DNA of 64,000 nucleotides, from NCBI GenBank assembly GCA_012103505.1, contig WLWP01000001.1, forward strand, positions 4,526,001-4,590,000, given 5' to 3'. The number at the start of each line of letters is the position of its first letter. The stretch's first letter is position 1. Made by a program: the position numbers and the translations under genes. Shown here in pieces: positions 24,913 through 33,561 of the stretch. Origin of the DNA: Pseudomonadales bacterium. Its GTDB lineage: Bacteria; Pseudomonadota; Gammaproteobacteria; Pseudomonadales; Azotimanducaceae. The notes under the pieces were generated by a model that was not told where the DNA came from, did no database searches, and saw only the letters and a program-made list of their open reading frames with translations.

Positions 24913-25547
24913 TGAAGCAGATACAAGCGGGCAGCGGAGCCTTATTCGCGGCATTTGTATTCGTGCACTTGATCAACACGTTTTTAGCGGCATTTGGCAT
25001 CGCAGCCTACGATGGCTTCCAAGGTGCAGTGCGGGTGGTTTATCAGGCTTTTTTTATCGAAATGCTTCTACTCGGCGCGCTTCTCGTACACCTCGTGGTG
25101 GGAATCACTCGAATTGTGATCGAACCGAAACGAAGTTTAAGCACACGTGCGCGATGGCACCGATACGCAGGTTTTTTTCTACTGTTTGTGATTGGTGGGC
25201 ACATCACCGCGGTACGCGGATCGTCATGGTTCTACGGCGTGTTTCCAGGGTTTGAGGGATTGGCGTTTTCGATAGATTACGCACCTTACTATTTTGTCCC
25301 ATACTATTTTTTGTTGGGCGTTGCCGGTTTCTATCACGCTATCAACGGACTCAGTGTTGGCCTGCCGCGGTTAGGTTTTAAGTTAGCCTTGAGTAACCGT
25401 GCTCTACGCTTATCGACCTCGGCTGTAGCGGTGGCAATGGGCGCGGCCCTGCTCGGGTTCGCGGGAACCTGGACGGATGTTGGCCAACCCTATGAGAGCG
25501 AGTTTGCCAAGCTCGCCCTGGAAATTTTGCGTGGATTCACAACTTAA
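24909..25547 (+). CDS. Integral membrane protein resembling cytochrome b / SdhC-type subunits
   Basis: 212 residues with about five membrane helices. The opening SGALFAAFVFVHLINTFLA and further intramembrane histidines (LLVHLVVGITR, RWHRYAGFFLLFVIGGHI, GFYHAINGLS) resemble the haem-b membrane anchors of succinate dehydrogenase/fumarate reductase. No quinone-oxidoreductase partner is nearby, so haem binding is inference. It overlaps the symporter gene by 4 nt and the sigma-factor frame by up to 71 nt. Confidence 0.68.
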   Translation: MMKQIQAGSGALFAAFVFVHLINTFLAAFGIAAYDGFQGAVRVVYQAFFIEMLLLGALLVHLVVGITRIVIEPKRSLSTRARWHRYAGFFLLFVIGGHITAVRGSSWFYGVFPGFEGLAFSIDYAPYYFVPYYFLLGVAGFYHAINGLSVGLPRLGFKLALSNRALRLSTSAVAVAMGAALLGFAGTWTDVGQPYESEFAKLALEILRGFTT

Positions 25548-26403
25548 GGCGGTCGCCTACGGCGTGACTGGGTCTTGGGCTGATGCTGAGGAGATCGTCC
25601 AGGAAGCCCATGTGCGGCTGCTCGATAGCGAGCGCAATCCCGACTCAGAGGCGGCGTATCTTTACCGGGTTGTCTGCAACTTAGCCTACGATCATCTGCG
25701 CAAAGAGAAAGTTCGACGAAAGCACTACTTCGGACCCTGGCTACCGGAACCAGTGGCCGATGATCATTTTGAGCAGGTCGAGTTTCAGCAGGAGTTAACT
25801 CTGGGTTTCATGCTATTGCTGGACTTGTTGTCTCCGGCTGAGCGGATCGTTTTTGTCTTGCATGAGGTTTTTGATTTTAAGCACACAGAGATTGGCGAGT
25901 TGCTAGGTGTCCCAATTCCAACGATCCGACAGCGGTTTAGTCGTGCCCGGAGTCGACTGAAGACAGAAGGGTTGGCCCTCGACACGATGGGGACAACCAC
26001 GCCCCCAGATGAAGTCAAAGTGCTCTTAGAAAAAATGATGGCACTCGTGTTCGCGGGCGATGTTGATGGATTCATTGATCTCATGAGCGAAGACGCTGTC
26101 GCGCTAACGGATGGTGGTGGCATTGTCAGCGCTGCCGTCCGACCGGTGACCAGTCCGCAGCGAATCGCGCAGGTTGTGATGCACCTGGTGCAAAAGAATA
26201 TGCGCCTCGACGAAATTGAGCTCGACATTCGAGCGATCAACCATAGTTGGGCCATCGTCATGCAAGAACGGGGTGTGTTTCACTCGATGACTACGCTAGA
26301 ACTCCAGCAAAACCAAATAAGGCGCATTTACGTCGTGCGTAATCCCACGAAAGTTGAGGGCATTACTTCGGGCTCTCAGCAAAAAGGAGATCAAGGTCGC
26401 TAA
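25477..26403 (+). CDS. ECF-type RNA polymerase sigma factor, ECF41-like with SnoaL extension
   Basis: Up to 308 residues; ATG 25477, ATG 25492 or GTG 25531 are possible starts, all inside the preceding gene. Region 2 is SWADAEEIVQEAHVRLLDS, region 4 is LSPAERIVFVLHEVFDFKH plus IPTIRQRFSRARSRLK. A C-terminal SnoaL-like domain (about 185-300) has TDGGGIVSAAVRPV, matching the DGGGK motif of ECF41, and ends VRNPTKV, like NPDKL. In ECF41 this extension acts in place of an anti-sigma factor. Usual COE-type target genes are not adjacent; instead it overlaps a membrane cytochrome-like gene. Confidence 0.8.
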   Translation: MLANPMRASLPSSPWKFCVDSQLKAVAYGVTGSWADAEEIVQEAHVRLLDSERNPDSEAAYLYRVVCNLAYDHLRKEKVRRKHYFGPWLPEPVADDHFEQVEFQQELTLGFMLLLDLLSPAERIVFVLHEVFDFKHTEIGELLGVPIPTIRQRFSRARSRLKTEGLALDTMGTTTPPDEVKVLLEKMMALVFAGDVDGFIDLMSEDAVALTDGGGIVSAAVRPVTSPQRIAQVVMHLVQKNMRLDEIELDIRAINHSWAIVMQERGVFHSMTTLELQQNQIRRIYVVRNPTKVEGITSGSQQKGDQGR

Positions 26404-26840
26404 TGACAAGCGACGCCGAATTTCTTAAGGCGCCAGTAGTTGTAGGGCCAGGGTGTTAGGAATCCCATCAGGAGGCTGGGCAGGATCGACCACCAGGTCA
26501 GTCTGAGTTCACCCACCAAGATCCAATCGGTTGCGTTCATCGCCAGTTCCATGCCAATCATTGAGATTAGGCTCATACCCATTGCCGTCTTGAACGCTTG
26601 TAGCCAGGGCAGTTGTTTAGCGAGGATGAGAGTTTCCAGCGCTATGCTCGTCAACAAGCCGTTAACGATCGCTAGTGGCATTACGACCACCGCGCCGACC
26701 TCTGGCTGGTACGCCTGGAAATAGTAAATTGTGCCAAAGTCACCGATAGCACACCCCAACAAACACCATAAGGTGTTCTTGGCAGACGCAAGCCAGGTGT
26801 GTCGACAATGCCAGTGGAATAAGTCAGTGTGTTCGGACAT
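26400..26840 (-). CDS. DUF4396 membrane protein
   Basis: 146 residues, four membrane helices. It matches DUF4396 closely: LLGCAIGDFGTIYYFQAYQP, PLAIVNGLLTSIALETLIL, FKTAMGMSLISMIGMELAMN and the C-terminal LTPWPYNYWRLKKFG. Members are inner-membrane proteins of unknown function, sometimes near copper genes. His/Cys near the N-terminus (HWHCRHTW) could bind metal. The stop overlaps the sigma-factor stop. Confidence 0.8.
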   Translation of the reverse strand: MSEHTDLFHWHCRHTWLASAKNTLWCLLGCAIGDFGTIYYFQAYQPEVGAVVVMPLAIVNGLLTSIALETLILAKQLPWLQAFKTAMGMSLISMIGMELAMNATDWILVGELRLTWWSILPSLLMGFLTPWPYNYWRLKKFGVACH

Positions 26841-26970
26841 CTGATCATTTTAGCATTGTCTGATGGCGATGATGTATGCTCTGTTTTGAGGGCTTTGTAG
26901 GGAGGATCCTACAGCTGAATTTTGAATATACGGAAATCGATGTAACTCGCTTAAGGGATAACGGCAAGGA

Positions 26971-27627
26971 ATGAAGGAAGTTTTCATACTTCGTCACGGA
27001 GAGACGGAATGGAATGTCGCGAAGAGAATGCAGGGGAGACTGGACTCACCGCTGACCCAAAATGGCAAAAATCAGGCTGACAAGAACGGTCGTCTCCTCA
27101 AAAAGATAGGCGATACGGACTGTCTTTGCGTATCGCCGTCAGGCCGCACACTTGAGACCGCCTACATCGTAAATTCCTACGCCAAGGCTGAGTTGGTGAC
27201 GTTCGATGAACTCATGGAACGTGATATGGGTGACTGGTCAGGGTTGACTGTCGCCGACATTGAAACGCACTTTCCTCAAGCATGGGCAAGCCGTGAGACT
27301 GATCCACATGGGTTTAGGCCGCCGAACGGCGAGAACCTGCCGGATATGCTCCATCGGGTGAAGCCAGTTCTCGAAGAGATATTCGATTCAGAATACGAAC
27401 GACTAGTGATTGTGACGCATGGAATCATGAGTAAGGTCATTCTGGCGCACTTCTTGAGCCTTGAACCTGGCGAGACGAACGATTTACGGCACCCGAACAA
27501 TCTCGTCTACCGCTTGACCTTCCATGCCAATGCCATAGAAACTCATCATTTCCTGGATGGAACAGAGGCGCGCGAAGGTTTATACCGTCTGCAGAAAAAC
27601 GCAGATGTGAGACCGATCAGCAAGTAA
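26971..27627 (+). CDS. Histidine phosphatase family protein
   Basis: 218 residues. Full catalytic motif RHGETEWN (residues 8-15, phospho-accepting His9), then SPSGRTLETA with the second arginine, and VIVTHGIMSKVI with the second histidine. Phosphoglycerate-mutase/cobC-like fold; the substrate is unknown. The 130-nt upstream region contains a small perfect hairpin (TGTAGG at 26896-26901, CCTACA at 26908-26913). It precedes the tandem LLM genes by 79 nt. Confidence 0.87.
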   Translation: MKEVFILRHGETEWNVAKRMQGRLDSPLTQNGKNQADKNGRLLKKIGDTDCLCVSPSGRTLETAYIVNSYAKAELVTFDELMERDMGDWSGLTVADIETHFPQAWASRETDPHGFRPPNGENLPDMLHRVKPVLEEIFDSEYERLVIVTHGIMSKVILAHFLSLEPGETNDLRHPNNLVYRLTFHANAIETHHFLDGTEAREGLYRLQKNADVRPISK

Positions 27628-27706
27628 GCGCCCACCGAACGAGCCGCAAGCTCTGTTCTTCCGACCAGAATCAACGAAAATATTGATATTTTAGGAAGGA
27701 CTGAGT

Positions 27707-28711
27707 ATGCGAGTAGACGGCGGCGTTGGTGCTGATTTATCAACTGTGGGCGCGCAAGCGCAAGAGCTCGAAGAGATGGGCTATAGCGGTATCATGACCG
27801 CGGAAACTGCCCACGATCCATTTTTTCCTTTGTTAGTTGCCGCGCAGAACACTTCTCGCGTGGAGCTGATGACTTCTATTGCGGTCGCTTTTGCGCGCAC
27901 ACCAATGGTACTCGCGAACATTGGTCATGACCTCAACGCGTACTCTAAAGGTAGGTTCGTGCTGGGGCTAGGCTCGCAAATCCGACCTCATATCACCAAG
28001 CGTTTTAGTATGCCTTGGTCATCGCCCGCGGCGCGGATGCGTGAATTCGTGTTAGCGATGCGCGCGATTTGGGGAAGTTGGCACGACGGTAAACCCTTAG
28101 AGTTTACTGGTAAGTTCTACACGCACACTTTAATGACGCCGTTCTTTACGCCGACAGATTGTGACTACGGCGCACCTAAAGTGTTTCTCGCCGCGGTTGG
28201 TCCAAAGATGACTGAAGTAGCTGGAGAAGTAGCGGATGGCATGATTGCGCACGCCTTCACTACAGAAGCATATCTGCGCAATACCACAATACCCGCTCTC
28301 GAACGGGGTTTTGCTAAAGCAGGTAAGTCGCGCGCCGACTTTGAAATTAGTTACCCGGTATTTGTCGTGACAGGGCAATCGGAGGAGGAGCTTGCTGAGG
28401 CTAAAGTCGCCACAGCGAAACAGATTGCCTTCTACGGCTCCACGCCTGCATACAAGCCGGTGCTGGATTCCATTGGTGCGGGTGAGTTGCAAGGAGATCT
28501 CAATAAGATGTCTAAGCAAGGTCGTTGGGACGAGATGGGCACGCTAATCGGGGAAGACATGATTAAGGAGTTCGCAGTTATTGGCGAGCCTCACGAAATC
28601 CCAGCTCAGATCAAGTCGCGTTACGGAGACATCATAGACCGGACCTCCGCCGCTTACGCCCACATACCCAAGAGCGATCGGATGAAACTCATCGCTGAAC
28701 TATCCGCTTAA
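27707..28711 (+). CDS. LLM-class F420-dependent oxidoreductase, TIGR03617 family (copy 1)
   Basis: 334 residues. Family signatures are GIMTAETAHDPFFPLLVAAQ, TSIAVAFARTPMVLANIGHD, GLGSQIRPHITKRFSMPW and IAFYGSTPAYKPVLD, all characteristic of TIGR03617, mostly known from F420-producing actinobacteria. Substrate unknown. AGGAAGG precedes the ATG. It is followed after 38 nt by a close paralogue, so the pair arose by tandem duplication. Confidence 0.9.
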   Translation: MRVDGGVGADLSTVGAQAQELEEMGYSGIMTAETAHDPFFPLLVAAQNTSRVELMTSIAVAFARTPMVLANIGHDLNAYSKGRFVLGLGSQIRPHITKRFSMPWSSPAARMREFVLAMRAIWGSWHDGKPLEFTGKFYTHTLMTPFFTPTDCDYGAPKVFLAAVGPKMTEVAGEVADGMIAHAFTTEAYLRNTTIPALERGFAKAGKSRADFEISYPVFVVTGQSEEELAEAKVATAKQIAFYGSTPAYKPVLDSIGAGELQGDLNKMSKQGRWDEMGTLIGEDMIKEFAVIGEPHEIPAQIKSRYGDIIDRTSAAYAHIPKSDRMKLIAELSA

Positions 28712-28749
28712 CAAACAATCCGACACATCGGTATTAAAAAAGGAAAGAC

Positions 28750-29757
28750 ATGAAAGTAGACGCTGGCATAGGCAACAAATTAGCCAAGATTCCGGATCAG
28801 GTTCGAGCACTTGAACAGGCCGGATATGATGGTATTCGCACGGCTGAGATGAATCACGATCCTTTCTTTCCGTTGCTCTTAGCGGCAGAACACTCAGAGA
28901 AGTTAGAGCTCGCGACTTCTATTGCGGTCGCATTTGCACGCAGCCCGATGAACTTGGCAAATATCGGTCATGATTTGAACGCGTACTCAAAAGGGCGCTT
29001 CACACTCGGGCTTGGTTCGCAGATCAAACCCCACATTACCAAACGCTTCAGCATGCAGTGGGGCGCCCCGGCCGAGCAGATGCGCGAACTCGTGCTCGCG
29101 ATGCGAGCAATTTGGGCAAACTGGTACGACGGTGAGGCCTTGGAGTTTGTTGGCAAATACTATCGTCACACTTTGATGACACCTGCGTTTACGCCTGAGG
29201 ATAAGGACTACGGTGCGCCCCGCGTGATCCTGGCAGCGGTCGGACCTAGAATGACCGAGGTTGCCGGTGAAGTTGCAGATGGCCTCATCATCCATCCGTT
29301 CTCAAACATGCCGTACATCAACTCAGTCACCATACCGGCAATAGAAGCTGGTCTCGCCAAAGCAGGGCGTAGTCGCGACGATTTTGAGTTGTCCTATTCT
29401 TGTTTTGTCGTCACTGGTCGAACTGAAGAAGAATATGAGGCTGCCAAGAAGGCTACCCAAGAACGCATTGCGTTCTACGGTTCAACGCCGGCGTACAAAG
29501 GTGTTCTGGATGCGATCGGCTGCGGTGACTTGCAAGGTGAGTTCAACGCCATGTCTAAGCAGGGACGTTGGAAAGAAATGGGCACGTTGGTGACTGACGA
29601 GATGATTGGTGAGTTTGGTGTTATGGGCGAGCCACACGAGATAGCGCCGCAAATGCTTGAGCGGTATGGCAGCTTCGTTGACCGTACATCGGCGTCGTTT
29701 GTCGTCTCTGATAGTGATGAGCAGGCGAAGATAATTTCAGCATTGAGGGCCGGATAG
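28750..29757 (+). CDS. LLM-class F420-dependent oxidoreductase, TIGR03617 family (copy 2)
   Basis: 335 residues, collinear with copy 1 with no large indels. The same motifs occur with substitutions: GIRTAEMNHDPFFPLLLAAE, TSIAVAFARSPMNLANIGHD, GLGSQIKPHITKRFSMQW and IAFYGSTPAYKGVLD. Differences are spread along the protein, so the duplication is old rather than a recent conversion. AAAGGAAAG precedes the ATG. It probably acts on a related substrate or forms a hetero-oligomer with copy 1; both are inferences. Confidence 0.9.
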   Translation: MKVDAGIGNKLAKIPDQVRALEQAGYDGIRTAEMNHDPFFPLLLAAEHSEKLELATSIAVAFARSPMNLANIGHDLNAYSKGRFTLGLGSQIKPHITKRFSMQWGAPAEQMRELVLAMRAIWANWYDGEALEFVGKYYRHTLMTPAFTPEDKDYGAPRVILAAVGPRMTEVAGEVADGLIIHPFSNMPYINSVTIPAIEAGLAKAGRSRDDFELSYSCFVVTGRTEEEYEAAKKATQERIAFYGSTPAYKGVLDAIGCGDLQGEFNAMSKQGRWKEMGTLVTDEMIGEFGVMGEPHEIAPQMLERYGSFVDRTSASFVVSDSDEQAKIISALRAG

Positions 29758-30032
29758 CACTCTAAAGGTGGTTCTTAGCAGAATTCGGTTAGATTGATTG
29801 GTTATAACGGGCCGAGCTTTCTAACCGAAGTGACGAAATCGATCGTAGAAGCGATAACTAGTTCACAGTTAGCAGGCACTTACTTATAAGGGACTTACAA
29901 GCTGAGTGAGGTGGTTTCAAAGAAACGAGCTATGATTCCCCTAGGTCCTGTGACGTGCACTCGGTAAAATGTGTGAACACGTGCAGATGGTAGAAGCGGA
30001 GATTCAAGCAATTAAGTTGACGTGAACTTGGT
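29758..30032. other. 275-nt intergenic region with a perfect 9-bp inverted repeat
   Basis: No gene is evident. TTCGGTTAG (29784-29792) pairs perfectly with CTAACCGAA (29821-29829) over 28 nt, but no T run follows. A smaller GTTTC-AAA-GAAAC hairpin lies near 29914. TTGACG about 15 nt before the ATG at 30033 could be part of a promoter, but I cannot assign a -10. Confidence 0.4.
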
Positions 30033-30683
30033 ATGAAAAGCTCGATTAAACAATATGTGACCGGACTCGCGATCCCACGCGGCGTTCAGCTTGCTGTGGC
30101 TGGCTTTGCCGGTTTGGTCATGAGTTTGGTCGTCACAAGCTTGGCGGTGAGCAATGTCATCGCCCATCAGGGATTTGAAAACTACGCGCTAGCCAAACCA
30201 ACAGCGACCCAACGTGTGATCCGACAAACCCAAGTGGATCGCTTTGGCGGACAGGTCAGTTCTGCTTTTGGTATTAAGAACAGTGTTGCTACCGAGTTTG
30301 CCGATTGGATTTTGGAAGCCGCAGAAAGACAGGATTTGGCGCCCGAACTACTCGCAAGTCTGGTTTTAACAGAAAGCTCTTTCCGCAAGCATGCACGTTC
30401 CAATGTTGGCGCTGTGGGCCCTGCCCAAATTCGCCCAGACTATTGGGGTAGTTTTTGCGGTGCGGATGATCTGCATGATCCTGAGCAAAACATATACTGT
30501 GGTGCGCAAATCTTGTCGCACCTAATGGAGCGCTGTGGTGGGGATCGTGCTTGCGCCCTTGCAGCGTACAACGTCGGTCCATATGCCAACCGCGCTAGCG
30601 CCGCCGCCCGGTACGTCACGAAGGTAGATCGCTACCAGGACAGTCTAGAAGCACATAGTCTAGAAGCGGCAGCTTCCTTGTAG
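30033..30683 (+). CDS. Lytic transglycosylase (SLT domain), membrane-anchored
   Basis: 216 residues. An N-terminal anchor (about 17-45) is followed by an SLT fold: LLASLVLTESSFRKHARS with the catalytic Glu114, NVGAVGPAQIRPDYWG, and the closing CALAAYNVGP. It cleaves peptidoglycan glycan strands in the periplasm. Cysteines in SFCGADDL, IYCGAQIL, MERCGGDRACALA could form disulfides. The C-terminal SLEAHSLEAAASL is encoded by a direct repeat AGTCTAGAAGC. The gene appears single. Confidence 0.87.
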   Translation: MKSSIKQYVTGLAIPRGVQLAVAGFAGLVMSLVVTSLAVSNVIAHQGFENYALAKPTATQRVIRQTQVDRFGGQVSSAFGIKNSVATEFADWILEAAERQDLAPELLASLVLTESSFRKHARSNVGAVGPAQIRPDYWGSFCGADDLHDPEQNIYCGAQILSHLMERCGGDRACALAAYNVGPYANRASAAARYVTKVDRYQDSLEAHSLEAAASL

Positions 30684-30790
30684 GAGGAAGTAGCAGCTTC
30701 TTCTAACGCCCCTTCGCTCTCGTAGGTTCTCTGTAAAGCCTCGACCATCCTAGGTACACTCGATCTCACTTGGTCTATGTGAGATACCCA

Positions 30791-31162
30791 ATGTATAGCC
30801 GAATCAAGCGTTCGCTTCTTGTAACGTTACTGTTGGCGAGCACCGCCACCGTTGCGCAAGAACCAACGCCAGCGTTCTTGCAACCGGAAGTACTAAGAGC
30901 TGCCATGGCGATTAACCTGACAGACGAGCAAGAGCCATTGTTCCGTGACGCCATTACAACCTTTGCGCAAGCCCGTATCGATTCGCTCGGAAAGCTGATG
31001 CGAGGTCACAATCGTACTGGGGTTGAGCGACGTTGGAAGTCGAAAACGCGCTCGTTTTTGAAGGAAATGGATGAGACGCTGCGGCCTGTGTTAACGGACG
31101 AACAATGGCCTGCTTATGAGAATTACCGAGAAACCCTCAAAGCGAACCTGCGAGGTTTCTGA
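30791..31162 (+). CDS. Small periplasmic helical protein with two LTDEQ motifs
   Basis: About 123 residues from ATG 30791. A signal peptide (KRSLLVTLLLASTATVAQ) precedes a helical domain with NLTDEQEPLFRDAI and VLTDEQWPAYENYR. LTxxQ repeats are the mark of the Spy/CpxP periplasmic chaperone fold, but length and spacing are only loosely similar, so the relation is tentative. It lies between the lytic transglycosylase and an LLM gene with no overlap. Confidence 0.55.
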   Translation: MYSRIKRSLLVTLLLASTATVAQEPTPAFLQPEVLRAAMAINLTDEQEPLFRDAITTFAQARIDSLGKLMRGHNRTGVERRWKSKTRSFLKEMDETLRPVLTDEQWPAYENYRETLKANLRGF

Positions 31163-31193
31163 CAGCTTTGCGATGTAACAGAGAGAGAGTTCG

Positions 31194-32066
31194 ATGACCG
31201 ATTTTGGATTGTTGATTTTTGCGACAGATTATTCAGTCGCGCCGGGCACACTTGCACAAGAGGCGGAAAAGTTCGGCTTTGAATCGTTGTTCTTTCCAGA
31301 ACACACACATATTCCTGCGAGCCGTAAATCGCCTTGGCCTGGTGGACGAGAGCTACCGCAAGAGTACTGGCATACACATGATCCTTTCGTATCGTTGATG
31401 GCGGCAGCCGCCGTTACTAACGAGATCAAGGTAGGTACGGGCATTACGTTGATTACGGAGCGCGACCCGATCTTGATGGCAAAACAAGCTGCCACACTCG
31501 ATTTCTTGTCCAACGGTCGTTTTTTGATGGGCGTGGGTGCTGGTTGGAATGCGGAGGAGATGGAAAATCACGGCACACCTTTTGCCGATCGGTGGAAAAT
31601 TCTGCGCGAACGAATACTCGCCATGAAAGAAATCTGGACCGAGGAAGAGGCTGAATACCACGGTAAATATGTTGATTTCGATAAGGTTTGGTCACACCCC
31701 AAGCCGAAACAAGCCGGTGGACCGCCAATACTCATGGGTGCGTCATCGAAGTACACCTACAAGCGGATCGCCGAATACTGCGACGGTTGGTTCCCAATCT
31801 ACCAAGATCAAGATCGGGCAGCAGCAAGTGGTGCGGTAGATTACGCCGAGGGAATGCGACTGACCCGAGAGGCGTGGCAAGAGGCAGGGCGCGAGGGTGA
31901 ACCTAGCTTCAGCGTTTTCGGCGTTGGTCCTGATCCACAAGCTGTAGAGCGAATGGTTGAGCTTGGTTTTGATCGGGTGATCTTCGGACTTCCCTCTGCC
32001 GACGCAGACACTGTGTTACCCATGGTTGAAAACTACGCAGCGCTAGCCCATAAGTTCAACGCTTAA
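31194..32066 (+). CDS. LLM-class F420-dependent oxidoreductase, TIGR03619-like
   Basis: 290 residues. Luciferase-like barrel beginning MTDFGLLIFATDYSV, then FESLFFPEHTHIPASRKSPW, EIKVGTGITLITERDPILMA, SNGRFLMGVGAGWNAEEM and QAGGPPILMGASSKYTYKRI, as in TIGR03619 (Rv2161c-type). Substrate unknown. AGAGAGAG precedes the ATG. The ykgJ-like gene starts 6 nt after its stop. Confidence 0.88.
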   Translation: MTDFGLLIFATDYSVAPGTLAQEAEKFGFESLFFPEHTHIPASRKSPWPGGRELPQEYWHTHDPFVSLMAAAAVTNEIKVGTGITLITERDPILMAKQAATLDFLSNGRFLMGVGAGWNAEEMENHGTPFADRWKILRERILAMKEIWTEEEAEYHGKYVDFDKVWSHPKPKQAGGPPILMGASSKYTYKRIAEYCDGWFPIYQDQDRAAASGAVDYAEGMRLTREAWQEAGREGEPSFSVFGVGPDPQAVERMVELGFDRVIFGLPSADADTVLPMVENYAALAHKFNA

Positions 32067-32072
32067 GCTTAA

Positions 32073-32318
32073 GTGCAGTGTCGTGAGAGATGTGGCGCAT
32101 GTTGTATTGCGCCGTCAATCTCGTCGCCAATCCCAGGGATGCCTGCGGGTAAACCCGCGGGAGTGCGGTGTGTCCAACTGACGGATGACTACCGTTGCAA
32201 GATATTTGCAGCAGCGACGCGTCCGCTTGTTTGTCAGCAGTTTCAAGCCGAGCGCGATGTGTGTGGTCAGAATCGTACCGAGGCGCTATTGATCCTCAAG
32301 AGCTTAGAAGCGGGCTGA
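32073..32318 (+). CDS. YkgJ family cysteine-cluster protein
   Basis: 81 residues from GTG 32073. CRERCGACCIAPSISSPIPG, then RCVQLTDDYRCKIF, RPLVCQQF and DVCG: eight cysteines in the CxxxCxxCC...C...C...C...C pattern of the YkgJ/UPF0153 family, which likely binds a metal or Fe-S centre. The SSPIPGMPAGKPA segment is nearly identical to E. coli YkgJ as I recall it. Function unknown. Its 3' end overlaps the convergent HAD gene by 23 nt. Confidence 0.85.
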   Translation: MQCRERCGACCIAPSISSPIPGMPAGKPAGVRCVQLTDDYRCKIFAAATRPLVCQQFQAERDVCGQNRTEALLILKSLEAG

Positions 32319-32898
32319 GAAGATTCACTACATCCGTCTCAGTCTTGACGTGATGCGCATCAATGCCAGCCTCTAGCGCGCCATCGATATTCTCCATTGT
32401 GTCGTCTATAAACATGACGTTTTGCGGCGTTGTACCCATCCGCTCGCAAACGTCGAGGTAGGCGTCTGGGCTTGGTTTGCGGACGCCAATCTCCGAAGAC
32501 ACGTATATCTCTTCAAAGGGTGATAGTTCTTGTCCAAACAGGCCACGCCAACAGTTCGCGTGCGTGTCATTTGTGTTGGTAAAGGCAAACAAACGGTGTT
32601 GGGCACTGAGTGCGGGTAGCAGTTCAATCACACCGTGAAAAGGCGAGGTCCATAAATCGTTCCAGCCTTTTTGCCAGTCTTCGATACTGAGCTCGATCTC
32701 AAACTTTTTGCCGAGGTGATCGGTGTATTCAGCGAATGTTATCGCGCCCACCTCATGCTGTTCGTATGCCGGATCTAGCGCCCACCGATCGTAGAACCGT
32801 TGCTCCGAAACCTGAGCTGACTTCGCCCAGCTGGTAAAAACTCGGCGAAAGTCGACACCGATGACGACGTTACCTAAATCGAGGAGGATGAATTTCAT
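32296..32898 (-). CDS. HAD-superfamily phosphatase, YihX-like
   Basis: 200 residues. Motif I is LLDLGNVVIGVDFRRVF with nucleophile Asp and Gly two residues later, as in the YihX branch (D-L-G-N-V); motif III/IV are VRKPSPDAYLDVC and VMFIDDTMENIDGALEAG. YihX of E. coli dephosphorylates alpha-glucose-1-phosphate; whether this one does is inference. The ATG overlaps the upstream gene's stop (ATGA), so the two minus-strand genes are coupled. Confidence 0.85.
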   Translation of the reverse strand: MKFILLDLGNVVIGVDFRRVFTSWAKSAQVSEQRFYDRWALDPAYEQHEVGAITFAEYTDHLGKKFEIELSIEDWQKGWNDLWTSPFHGVIELLPALSAQHRLFAFTNTNDTHANCWRGLFGQELSPFEEIYVSSEIGVRKPSPDAYLDVCERMGTTPQNVMFIDDTMENIDGALEAGIDAHHVKTETDVVNLLSPLLSS

Positions 32899-33479
32899 TT
32901 ACGGTTTCTACTCTTCTCTCTGCTGTTTGCTGCGTCTAATGCCGCAATGCCTCGATCGCTTAACTGATACCCAGTCTCTAAGCTGATCGTTAGGCCGAGG
33001 GCCTTTAACTTGCGGACGTTGCGTTTAAAGGTGGGAGTGTCTTGATTGACGTTGGGAGCGAGGTCCCCAGCACGCGTGCCAGGATCTGCGTGGATCATGG
33101 CGAGGGTTTTGTATGACCAAGATGCCCAACGATCTAGTTTGGCGAGTATCTCGGACATCGCATCAGGCTGTGGCGTCGACCGGTCCGGAATCTTGACGGG
33201 TGCCGTACCAAGGAATTTAATCTCGATGCGATAGAGCGTCTTGCCATCATCTTTTAGCCGAGTGTTTGCCTCCGCAAGATCTTCGTAGCCAGCGCGCTGC
33301 GCCTCTCTTGTCGAGATGTCGTTCAGGGAAATCTCGGCGATAGCGATGACCTCGATCGCGCCAAAAGGTGGAATATTGTACTGCCCACCAATCTTTGCCT
33401 GGGGGCTAGCCCAGCGTCGAAACGTCAGTGTTTGGCGTCCGTCCCGAATAGCAATTTTTTGATCTTTCTTGAATAACAT
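32895..33479 (-). CDS. ASCH/PUA-like domain protein with C-terminal winged-helix-like region
   Basis: About 194 residues from ATG 33479; the frame is open up to 33533. N-terminal FKKDQKIAIRDGRQTLTFRR, followed by GGQYNIPPFGAIEVIAI and YEDLAEANTRL, looks like an ASCH domain (K-x-I-x-x-G-x-K-T-x-T-x-R, strand, G-D). The C-terminal third (ASWSYKTLAMIHADPGTRAGDLA to GYQLSDRGIAALD) reads like a winged-helix DNA-binding fold. ASCH domains bind RNA or modified nucleosides. Function unproven. Confidence 0.55.
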   Translation of the reverse strand: MLFKKDQKIAIRDGRQTLTFRRWASPQAKIGGQYNIPPFGAIEVIAIAEISLNDISTREAQRAGYEDLAEANTRLKDDGKTLYRIEIKFLGTAPVKIPDRSTPQPDAMSEILAKLDRWASWSYKTLAMIHADPGTRAGDLAPNVNQDTPTFKRNVRKLKALGLTISLETGYQLSDRGIAALDAANSREKSRNRK

Positions 33480-33561
33480 GCGTGTTTGGTGGTTCAGGTT
33501 CGGTTCAGTCGCACCTTGTAAAGTGGATACCAAGATGAGGTCAAGCAGTACTCATCTGGCT

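Noticed and set aside
24909..25547. Calling the five-helix protein SdhC
   Set aside because: No SdhA, SdhB or SdhD is adjacent and the spacing of histidines differs; only a loose resemblance remains.
30671..30690. Hairpin CTTCCT/AGGAAG at the end of the lytic transglycosylase gene, as a terminator
   Set aside because: Only six pairs, overlapping the stop, and not followed by a T run.
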